Below are positions 57,680-64,000 of a DNA stretch of 64,000 bases, piece by piece. Position numbers and translations under genes: made by a program. Source of the DNA: Micromonospora ferruginea (GTDB lineage Bacteria; Actinomycetota; Actinomycetes; Mycobacteriales; Micromonosporaceae); contig NZ_CP059322.2 of NCBI RefSeq assembly GCF_013694245.2, positions 678,001 through 742,000 of the forward strand. Reading direction: 5' to 3'. Numbering within the stretch: the stretch's first letter is position 1; each line of letters opens with the position of its first letter. A model generated the notes under the pieces. The model made no database searches and was not told where the DNA came from. It worked only from the letters and a program-made list of their open reading frames with translations.

Positions 57680-60379
57680 GTGACAGCTACGACGCCGCGC
57701 CTGCTCCTCGTCGACGGACACTCCCTGGCATACCGGGCCTTCTTCGCCCTGCCGGTGGAAAACTTCTCCACCACCACGGGGCAGCCGACCAACGCCGTCT
57801 ACGGCTTCACCTCGATGCTGATCAACGTGCTCCGCGACGAGCAGCCGACGCACATCGTGGTCGCGTTCGACGTCTCCCGCCGCTCCTTCCGCACCGAGAA
57901 ATACTCCGAGTACAAGGCCGGCCGCAGCGAGACCCCGACCGACTTCAAGGGCCAGGTGAGCCTGGTCAAGGAGGTCCTCGCGGCGCTGCGGGTGCCGGTG
58001 GTGGAGAAGGAGGGCTACGAGGCCGACGACGTCATCGCCACGCTCGCCTGCCAGGCCCGTGACCAGGGCATGGACGTGTTGATCACCTCCGGTGACCGGG
58101 ACGCGTTCCAGCTCGTCGGCGATCGGGTCACCGTGCTCTACCCGCGCAAGGGCGTCTCCGACCTGGCCCGGATGGACCCGGCCGCGGTCGAGGCGAAGTA
58201 CGGCGTCACCCCCGATCGCTACCGCGACCTGGCCGCCCTGGTCGGCGAGACCAGCGACAACCTGCCCGGCGTCCCGGGTGTCGGCCCGAAGACCGCAGCC
58301 AAGTGGATCAACCTCTACGACGGGGTCGAGGGCGTGGTGGCCCGCGCCGACGAGATCAAGGGCAAGGCCGGCGACAGCCTGCGCGAGCGGCTGGCCGACG
58401 TGATCCGCAACTACGAGATCAACTGCCTGGTCACCGACCTGGAGCTGCCGGTGCGTCCCGAGGACGCCCGCTGGCAGGGCTGGGACCGGGAGGCCGTGCA
58501 CCAGGTCTTCGACACGCTCCAGTTCCGCATCCTGCGCGACCGGCTCTACCAATACCTGGAGGCCGTCGAGCCGGAGGCCGAGGCCGGCTTCGAGCTGGCC
58601 GGCGAGGTGCTGACCGAGCCGGGCGCGCTCGCCGGCTGGCTGGACACGCACGCCCCGGCGGGCGCGCCGGTCGGCCTGGCCGCCACGCTCGACACCGGCC
58701 CCAACCGGCGGCACACCGCGACCGTCACCGGGATGGCACTGGCCACCGCCGCCGGCGCGGCCGCCTGGTTCGACCCGGCCCGCCTGGAGGCCGGCGACGA
58801 GGCCGCCCTGGCCGGCTGGCTGGCCGACGCCGCGCGGCCCAAGGTGCTGCACGACAGCAAGCCGGCGGTGCTGGCGTTCGCCGCGCACGGCTGGGATCTG
58901 CAGGGCATCGCCCGCGACACCCAGATCGCCGCCTACCTGGCCCGCCCCGACCAGCGCTCCTACGACCTCACCGACCTGGCCCTGCGTTACCTGCACCGGG
59001 AGTTGCGCGTCGACGCCCCGGAGACCGGCCAGCTCACCCTGGACGGGTTCGGCGACGAGGGCGCCGCCGAGCAGAACCTGATGCTCCAGGCCCGGGCCAC
59101 GCTCGACCTGGCCGACGCGATCGACGCCGAGCTGTCCCGCGACGGCGAGCAGTCCACCCGTCTGATGGCCGAGGTGGAGCTGCCGCTGATGCGGGTGCTC
59201 GCCGCCATGGAACGCACCGGCATCGCCGCCGACACCGACTACCTCTCCGAGTTGGAGGCGCACTTCGCCGCCGAGGTGAAGGCCGCCGCGCAGAGCGCCT
59301 ACGAGGTGGTCGGCCGGGAGTTCAACCTGGGCTCGCCCAAGCAGTTGCAGGAGATCCTCTTCACCGAGCTGGCGCTGCCCAAGACCAAGCGGATCAAGAC
59401 CGGCTACACCACCGACGCCGACGCCCTGCAGTGGCTCTACGCGCAGACCGAGCACCCGCTGCTGCACCACCTGCTGCGCCACCGCGACGTGGCCAAGCTC
59501 AAGTCGACGGTCGACGGGCTGCTCAAGTCGGTCTCCGACGACGGCCGGATCCACACCACGTTCAACCAGACCGTGGCCGCGACCGGGCGACTCTCGTCCA
59601 CCGAGCCCAACCTGCAGAACATCCCGATCCGCACCGAGGAGGGGCGGCGGATCCGGCGCGCGTTCGTCGTCGGCGAGGGCTACGAGTGCCTGCTCACCGC
59701 CGACTACAGCCAGATCGAGATGCGGATCATGGCGCACCTGTCGACGGACGAGGCGCTGATCGAGGCGTTCAACTCCGGGCACGACTTCCACGCCGCGACC
59801 GCCTCCTCGGTCTTCACCGTCGAGGTCGCCGACGTCACCGCCGACCAGCGCCGCAAGATCAAGGCGATGAACTACGGCCTGGCGTACGGGCTGAGCGCGT
59901 TCGGCCTGTCCCAGCAGCTCGGCATCAGCGCCGAGGAGGCGCGCGGGCTGATGGAGAACTACTTCGCCGGCTTCGGCGGGGTCCGTGACTACCTCCACGA
60001 GGTGGTGGCCCGGGCCCGCCAGGACGGCTACACCTCCACCATCCTGGGCCGCCGCCGCTACCTGCCCGACCTGGTCAGCGACAACCGGCAGCGCCGGGAG
60101 ATGGCCGAGCGGATGGCGCTCAACGCGCCGATCCAGGGCTCGGCGGCCGACATCATCAAGGTCGCCATGCTGCGCGTCGACGCCGCGCTGCGCGACGCCG
60201 ACCTGCGCTCCCGGATGCTGTTGCAGGTGCACGACGAGCTGGTCTTCGAGGTCGCGCCGGGTGAGCGGGAGGCGTTGGAGGCGCTGGTGCGCGCGGAGAT
60301 GGGCGCGGCCCACCCGCTGTCGGTGCCGATGGAGGTGTCGGTGGGCGAGGGCCGCGACTGGAACAGCGCCGACCACTGA
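57680..60379 (+). CDS. polA: DNA polymerase I
   Basis: A 899-residue repair and Okazaki-fragment polymerase. The 5'-3' exonuclease domain (about 1-290) starts LLLVDGHSLAYRAFFAL and has YEADDVIATLA and the helix-hairpin-helix PGVPGVGPKTAAKWI. The middle domain corresponds to the 3'-5' exonuclease but lacks recognisable metal-binding acids, as in Taq. Polymerase motifs A (ADYSQIEMRIMAHLS), B (RRKIKAMNYGLAYGLS) and C (LLQVHDELVFE) are intact. TAGAGT lies exactly 7 nt before the GTG start with no ribosome site, indicating a leaderless mRNA. Confidence 0.96.
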   Translation: MTATTPRLLLVDGHSLAYRAFFALPVENFSTTTGQPTNAVYGFTSMLINVLRDEQPTHIVVAFDVSRRSFRTEKYSEYKAGRSETPTDFKGQVSLVKEVLAALRVPVVEKEGYEADDVIATLACQARDQGMDVLITSGDRDAFQLVGDRVTVLYPRKGVSDLARMDPAAVEAKYGVTPDRYRDLAALVGETSDNLPGVPGVGPKTAAKWINLYDGVEGVVARADEIKGKAGDSLRERLADVIRNYEINCLVTDLELPVRPEDARWQGWDREAVHQVFDTLQFRILRDRLYQYLEAVEPEAEAGFELAGEVLTEPGALAGWLDTHAPAGAPVGLAATLDTGPNRRHTATVTGMALATAAGAAAWFDPARLEAGDEAALAGWLADAARPKVLHDSKPAVLAFAAHGWDLQGIARDTQIAAYLARPDQRSYDLTDLALRYLHRELRVDAPETGQLTLDGFGDEGAAEQNLMLQARATLDLADAIDAELSRDGEQSTRLMAEVELPLMRVLAAMERTGIAADTDYLSELEAHFAAEVKAAAQSAYEVVGREFNLGSPKQLQEILFTELALPKTKRIKTGYTTDADALQWLYAQTEHPLLHHLLRHRDVAKLKSTVDGLLKSVSDDGRIHTTFNQTVAATGRLSSTEPNLQNIPIRTEEGRRIRRAFVVGEGYECLLTADYSQIEMRIMAHLSTDEALIEAFNSGHDFHAATASSVFTVEVADVTADQRRKIKAMNYGLAYGLSAFGLSQQLGISAEEARGLMENYFAGFGGVRDYLHEVVARARQDGYTSTILGRRRYLPDLVSDNRQRREMAERMALNAPIQGSAADIIKVAMLRVDAALRDADLRSRMLLQVHDELVFEVAPGEREALEALVRAEMGAAHPLSVPMEVSVGEGRDWNSADH

Positions 60380-60401
60380 CCCCGGTCGGGGTCGCGGAAT
60401 C

Positions 60402-60749
60402 TCAGCTCTTGAGCGGGTCGTGGCCCCAGTTCATCAGCGACCAGCGCCACTTCGTGTCGCGGACGTCGCCGGACGGGCGCTGGGCGAGGTGCCGGTGCAC
60501 GTACCCGATCACCTTGCGCATGTGCTTGTAGTCGGCGGCGGTGAGCTGGTCACGCTTGCGACGCAGCAGGTCCACGATCTTGCGGCCGGAGTCGTGCCCG
60601 ACCGACTCGCCGCCCTTGGTGCCCGGCTTGTGCCAGCCGACGTGCTTGGACTCGTCGGTCTCCAGCCAGCGGGTCAGTTCGGCGGGCTTCATGTTCACCG
60701 CGTCGGTGAACTCCCGGTACGTCTGCTGCGGGTCCTCACTGCGACTCAT
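60402..60749 (-). CDS. DUF3140-family protein
   Basis: A 115-residue charged protein with the DUF3140 pattern: REFTDAVNMKPAELTRWLET near the start, WHKPGTKGGESVGHDSGRKI in the middle and HMRKVIGYVHRHLAQRP near the end. It is often a DNA-binding-like small protein of unknown role, frequently paired with DUF2945. Its start overlaps the DUF2945 gene by 14 bp, so they are translationally coupled. Its stop is 22 bp from the convergent polA stop. Confidence 0.85.
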   Translation of the reverse strand: MSRSEDPQQTYREFTDAVNMKPAELTRWLETDESKHVGWHKPGTKGGESVGHDSGRKIVDLLRRKRDQLTAADYKHMRKVIGYVHRHLAQRPSGDVRDTKWRWSLMNWGHDPLKS

Positions 60750-60954
60750 CGCGTAGCACCTCCGGTCGGTGGGCGACGTCGCGGCCGGAGTCGTCGTTGG
60801 TGATCCGGTACTGCGGCTGCTCCGCGGAGGCGTTCACCGGGTGCCCGCGGACGTGGGTGCGCTCGGTCAGCTTCTCCTTGACCACGCCGTACGCCCGACC
60901 GCTGTGGCTGGCCCAGGAGACGTGGTCGCCGGCGCGGAACTCCTTCTCGGCCAT
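60736..60954 (-). CDS. DUF2945 small protein (Tudor-like)
   Basis: A 72-residue protein beginning FRAGDHVSWASHSGRAYGVV, with the beta-barrel pattern of DUF2945 (hypervirulence-associated Tudor-like domain), and PQYRITNDDSGRDVAHRPEV at the end. The function is unknown; the DUF2945-DUF3140 pair is commonly found together in actinobacteria and alpha-proteobacteria and has been linked by annotation to stress. It is the first gene of the two-gene unit. Confidence 0.85.
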   Translation of the reverse strand: MAEKEFRAGDHVSWASHSGRAYGVVKEKLTERTHVRGHPVNASAEQPQYRITNDDSGRDVAHRPEVLRDESQ

Positions 60955-61151
60955 GCCGGCCGGTTACCCGGCGGCGGGGGCGAGTAACGGCCAGCCGGCG
61001 GTCAGGGACGGATCTCGGCGATCGGCAGCACGCTGCTGCCGAATCGGGTCCGGACACCAAGGGGAAGGTGGAGTCGAAGCGGGCTCGGCCGGCACGTGGC
61101 GACCGTACCGCCGCGTGACGTCACCGACGTCGCACCGGACGTGCGACGCGC

Positions 61152-61955
61152 TCAGCCGGCCGGCTTCTCCGAGACGAAGATGGCGGTGCCGGGGAAGAGT
61201 CGGCCGCGCAGCGGGCTCCACTGGCCCCAGATCCCCTCGTGCCCGGCCGGCCACTCCGGCTCCACCAGGTCGAGCAGGCGGAAGCCGGCGCCGACCAGCT
61301 CGCGGATCCGGTCGCCGAGGGTGCGGTGCTGCTCCACGTAGGTGGCCACGCCGTGCGCGTCCTGCTCGACGTAGGGGGAGCGGTCGAAGTACGAGTGCAC
61401 GGCGGTCAGCCCACCCTCGCCGGGGTCGTCGAGGAAGATCCAGCGCATCGGGTGGGTGACCGAGAAGACCCACCGGCCGCCGGGGCGCAGCACCCGCGCC
61501 ACCTCGCGCATCGCCGCCGCCGAGTCGTCCACGAACGGGATCGCGCCGAACGCGGTGCACACCGTGTCGAAGGCGGCGTCGGCGAACGGCAGGGCCAGCG
61601 CGTCGGCCTGGACCAGCGGCACGCGTACCCCGGTCCGGTCGGCGGCCTCGGCGGCGTGCCGCAGCATGCCGGCGGACAGGTCCAGGGCGACCGGCCGGGC
61701 GCCCTGGCCGGCGAGCCAGCGGGCGGCGGCGGCGGCGCCGGCGCCGAGTTCGAGGATCCGCCGGCCGGTGACGTCGCCGAGCAGCCGGGCGTCGGCCTCG
61801 CGCAGCCCCTCCGGGCACCACACGAAGTCGACGTCGCCGAGGAACGTGCCGTGCTCGGCCTGGTAGGCGTCGGCGTCGGTGTCCCACCAGCCGCGGTTGG
61901 CGCGGCGGATCTCGGCGGCGCCGACCCGCCGGCGGGTCACCCTGTCGTCGTCCAC
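61152..61955 (-). CDS. Class I SAM-dependent methyltransferase
   Basis: 267 residues. SAM-binding motif I is ILELGAGAAAAARWL, followed by VALDLSAGMLRHA (motif with acidic residue), LVQADALALPFADAAFDTV and FGAIPFVDDSAAAMREVARV, then WVFSVTHPMRWIF. This is the type 11 methyltransferase pattern. An N-terminal WWDTDADAYQAEHG helix is typical of a common actinobacterial subgroup next to rpsA. The substrate is unknown. It is divergent from rpsA with a 362-bp gap. Confidence 0.9.
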   Translation of the reverse strand: MDDDRVTRRRVGAAEIRRANRGWWDTDADAYQAEHGTFLGDVDFVWCPEGLREADARLLGDVTGRRILELGAGAAAAARWLAGQGARPVALDLSAGMLRHAAEAADRTGVRVPLVQADALALPFADAAFDTVCTAFGAIPFVDDSAAAMREVARVLRPGGRWVFSVTHPMRWIFLDDPGEGGLTAVHSYFDRSPYVEQDAHGVATYVEQHRTLGDRIRELVGAGFRLLDLVEPEWPAGHEGIWGQWSPLRGRLFPGTAIFVSEKPAG

Positions 61956-62106
61956 CCGTCCACGCTAGGACCGGCGCGGGCCGGCGGCGCGGCCGGGGCC
62001 GGCGTGTTGCCGGCGGGACTGATGTGACGGACGAGACACGGGTGGCCCCTTACCGCGCGAAATCTCCGCTTTCGCAGCCGGTGAGCTCGCACGGACCCGG
62101 GAGGGC

Positions 62107-62137
62107 TTGCACGCTGTGGTAATGCAGCGGGTAGGCT
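62107..62137 (+). promoter_or_regulatory. Candidate rpsA promoter in the 362-bp upstream region
   Basis: TTGCAC (62107-62112) and TAGGCT (62132-62137) are 19 bp apart, 180 bp before the rpsA start, giving a long 5' leader as expected for a regulated ribosomal-protein gene. The rest of the gap (61956-62106 and 62138-62317) shows no gene; a GGAG at about 62303 is the ribosome site. Confidence 0.5.
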
Positions 62138-62317
62138 AGACGATGCGCTCGCGGATCGTGTGCCTCGGCAGGGAGCAGGTGCGCGGTCACCGGAGCCACT
62201 AATGATCTTCTCGCGTCGATCGTTCGGTGTGCCCGGCGGCGGATCCGTTGGCGCGGAAGAGTCACCGCGACACCCATGCCCGCTGTGACAACCCATCCGA
62301 CCGGAGCAACCGCCCAC

Positions 62318-63814
62318 ATGACGAGCAGCATCGAGGCCACCTCGAGCGCCAACAAGGTCACGCACGACGATCTCGGCTCTGAGGAAGCTTTCCTCGCCGC
62401 TATCGACGAGACCATCAAGTACTTCAACGACGGCGACATTGTCGAAGGCACCGTCGTCAAGGTCGATCGGGACGAGGTCCTGCTCGACATCGGCTACAAG
62501 ACCGAGGGCGTGATCCCCTCTCGGGAGCTGTCGATCAAGCACGACGTGGACCCGGCCGAGGTGGTTTCGGTCGGCGACCACATCGAGGCCCTCGTCCTCC
62601 AGAAGGAGGACAAGGAGGGTCGGCTGATCCTCTCCAAGAAGCGGGCGCAGTACGAGCGGGCCTGGGGCACGATCGAGAAGATCAAGGACGAGGACGGTGT
62701 CGTCCGCGGCTCGGTCATCGAGGTCGTCAAGGGTGGTCTCATCCTCGACATCGGCCTCCGTGGCTTCCTGCCGGCGTCGCTGGTCGAGATGCGGCGGGTG
62801 CGTGACCTGCAGCCGTACGTCGGCCGCGAGCTCGAGGCCAAGATCATCGAGCTGGACAAGAACCGCAACAACGTGGTCCTGTCCCGCCGGGCCTGGCTGG
62901 AGCAGACGCAGTCCGAGGTGCGCACCGAGTTCCTCAACAAGCTGCAGAAGGGCCAGGTCCGCAAGGGCGTCGTCTCGTCGATCGTCAACTTCGGCGCGTT
63001 CGTCGACCTGGGCGGCGTGGACGGCCTCGTGCACGTCTCCGAGCTGTCCTGGAAGCACATCGACCACCCGTCCGAGGTCGTCGAGGTGGGCCAGGAGGTC
63101 GAGGTCGAGGTCCTGGACGTCGACCTGGACCGCGAGCGGGTCTCGCTGTCGCTGAAGGCGACGCAGGAGGACCCGTGGCGTCAGTTCGCCCGCACCCACG
63201 CGATCCAGCAGATCGTGCCGGGTAAGGTCACCAAGCTGGTGCCGTTCGGCGCGTTCGTCCGGGTGGACGACGGCATCGAGGGCCTGGTCCACATCTCCGA
63301 GCTGGCCGAGCGCCACGTGGAGATCCCGGAGCAGGTCGTGCAGGTCGGCTCCGAGGTCATGGTCAAGGTCATCGACATCGACCTGGAGCGCCGCCGGATC
63401 TCGCTGTCGCTCAAGCAGGCCAACGAGGGCTTCGTCGAGGGCGAGGAGCACTTCGACCCGACCCTCTACGGCATGGCTGCCACGTACGACAACGAGGGCA
63501 ACTACATCTACCCGGAGGGCTTCGACCCGGAGACGGGCGAGTGGCTCGAGGGCTACGACAAGCAGCGGGAGACCTGGGAGAACCAGTACGCCGAGGCGCG
63601 TCAGCGTTGGGAGGCCCACACCAAGCAGGTGCAGACCTCCCGCGCCGCCGACGCCGAGGCCGCTGCCAACCCGGCTCCGGCCACCAGCGCGTCGACCTCC
63701 ACCTCCTCCTCGACCTCGTCGGCCCCGAGCCGTCAGGCCGAGGAGCCGGCCGGCACGCTGGCCACCGACGAGGCGCTCGCCGCGCTGCGCGAGAAGCTCG
63801 CCGGCGGCAAGTGA
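62318..63814 (+). CDS. rpsA: 30S ribosomal protein S1
   Basis: A 498-residue actinobacterial S1. Four S1 RNA-binding domains follow in order at about residues 35-105, 122-190, 205-275 and 290-360, each with the VVxVDxGxFV-like core (GTVVKVDRDEVLLDIGYKTE, GSVIEVVKGGLILDIGLRGF, GVVSSIVNFGAFVDLGGVDG, GKVTKLVPFGAFVRVDDGIE). The C-terminal ~70 residues are a Ser/Ala/Thr-rich disordered tail ending EALAALREKLAGGK. It helps the ribosome bind mRNA and takes part in trans-translation. I chose the ATG beginning MTSSIEATSS, the usual actinobacterial start, not the upstream ATG at 62276. Confidence 0.97.
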   Translation: MTSSIEATSSANKVTHDDLGSEEAFLAAIDETIKYFNDGDIVEGTVVKVDRDEVLLDIGYKTEGVIPSRELSIKHDVDPAEVVSVGDHIEALVLQKEDKEGRLILSKKRAQYERAWGTIEKIKDEDGVVRGSVIEVVKGGLILDIGLRGFLPASLVEMRRVRDLQPYVGRELEAKIIELDKNRNNVVLSRRAWLEQTQSEVRTEFLNKLQKGQVRKGVVSSIVNFGAFVDLGGVDGLVHVSELSWKHIDHPSEVVEVGQEVEVEVLDVDLDRERVSLSLKATQEDPWRQFARTHAIQQIVPGKVTKLVPFGAFVRVDDGIEGLVHISELAERHVEIPEQVVQVGSEVMVKVIDIDLERRRISLSLKQANEGFVEGEEHFDPTLYGMAATYDNEGNYIYPEGFDPETGEWLEGYDKQRETWENQYAEARQRWEAHTKQVQTSRAADAEAAANPAPATSASTSTSSSTSSAPSRQAEEPAGTLATDEALAALREKLAGGK

Positions 63815-63847
63815 CCGTCGGTCCGTCCCACCGGACGGACCAGCTCT

Positions 63848-63912
63848 GACGACGGGCCCCGTCCCCGCGTTCCGCACCAACGGAGCGCCGGGGGCGGGGC
63901 CCGCGGTCGTCT
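63848..63912 (+). terminator. GC-rich hairpin after rpsA
   Basis: The arms GGGCCCCGTCCCC and GGGGGCGGGGCCC, extended by GACGAC/GTCGTC around a small bulge, can form a long stem with a loop of about 20 nt. There is no T tract. It lies about 35 bp after the rpsA stop and before coaE. Confidence 0.6.
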
Positions 63913-63967
63913 TCCGGGTCGGCGAGCCCGGTTTGGCGCGGGCCGGGTGATCGGGTTGACTGTCCGG

Positions 63968-64000
63968 ATGCTGAAGGTGGGGCTGACGGGCGGGATCGGT
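63968..64000 (+). CDS. coaE: Dephospho-CoA kinase, first 11 codons (cut by the window end)
   Basis: The ATG at 63968 opens MLKVGLTGGIG, the exact N-terminal strand and P-loop start of dephospho-CoA kinase, the last enzyme of coenzyme A synthesis. The rest lies beyond the window. coaE directly after rpsA is the standard actinomycete order, which supports the call despite the short visible part. Confidence 0.88.
   Translation, partial: MLKVGLTGGIG

Noticed and set aside
60955..61151. Possible small gene between the DUF2945 and methyltransferase genes
   Set aside because: No frame with a ribosome site or plausible composition; I see nothing in it.

Overview
The window is chromosomal DNA of a high-GC actinomycete, most likely Micromonospora or a close relative (Micromonosporaceae). 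The evidence is the very high G+C and codon bias, many GTG starts, pervasive 1-11 bp stop/start overlaps, promoters with a -10 element exactly 7 nt before the start codon, and a housekeeping block (pyk, pdtaR-type ANTAR regulator, livKHMGF, polA, rpsA, coaE) typical of actinomycetes. No phage, plasmid origin, CRISPR array or rRNA operon is visible.

Left part (1-15.4 kb): accessory and metabolic genes. These are a truncated short-chain dehydrogenase, a Tat-exported PhoX-family protein, an FtsK/SpoIIIE-type ATPase coupled to a small membrane protein, a repeat-rich non-coding patch (9-bp tandem repeats, two copies of a ~79-bp palindromic element, two copies of a G-rich unit 145 bp apart), a small coiled-coil protein, a membrane-anchored pentapeptide-repeat protein, a secreted lipase that appears frameshifted, a GMC oxidoreductase, an aldo/keto reductase, a PAS/GAF/SpoIIE phosphatase and a NUDIX hydrolase.

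Central part (15.4-33 kb): an unusual biosynthetic-looking island. Six genes are coupled by 1-4 bp overlaps: an alpha-oxoamine synthase-type PLP enzyme, a CitE-like lyase, a MaoC hydratase, an ornithine-cyclodeaminase-like dehydrogenase, an NAD-epimerase and a stand-alone CTP-synthase amidoligase domain. They are followed by an asparagine-synthetase homologue, an auxiliary tryptophanyl-tRNA synthetase, three glycosyltransferases and an MFS exporter. A second, opposite-strand operon encodes a toroid-like/glycosyltransferase fusion, a queuosine-salvage (DUF2419) homologue and a hydroxyacid dehydrogenase. ACCCCTA heptamers precede the first gene (three exact copies plus one variant in 63 bp), and single copies lie before trpS and between the divergent exporter and GT8 genes. 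My reading, as inference, is a small glycosylated amino-ketone or amidine-type metabolite with the TrpRS paralogue as self-resistance or as a biosynthetic enzyme. I do not recognise the cluster as a characterised one.

Right part (33-64 kb): a YciI-like protein, a BBE-type flavoprotein, pyruvate kinase, acyl-CoA thioesterase II, an Rrf2 regulator with a TauE/SafE permease, a complete ISL3-family insertion sequence with a perfect 8-bp target duplication, a secreted CBM2-PL11 rhamnogalacturonan lyase, a luciferase-like monooxygenase, a divergent Lrp/PLP-lyase pair, a LAGLIDADG-type protein beside a tRNA with a CAA anticodon but no long variable arm, the ANTAR response regulator, a lipoprotein, the livKHMGF branched-chain amino-acid transporter, a polar amino-acid ABC transporter, a small secreted peptide, polA, two small stress-type proteins, a methyltransferase, rpsA and the first codons of coaE.
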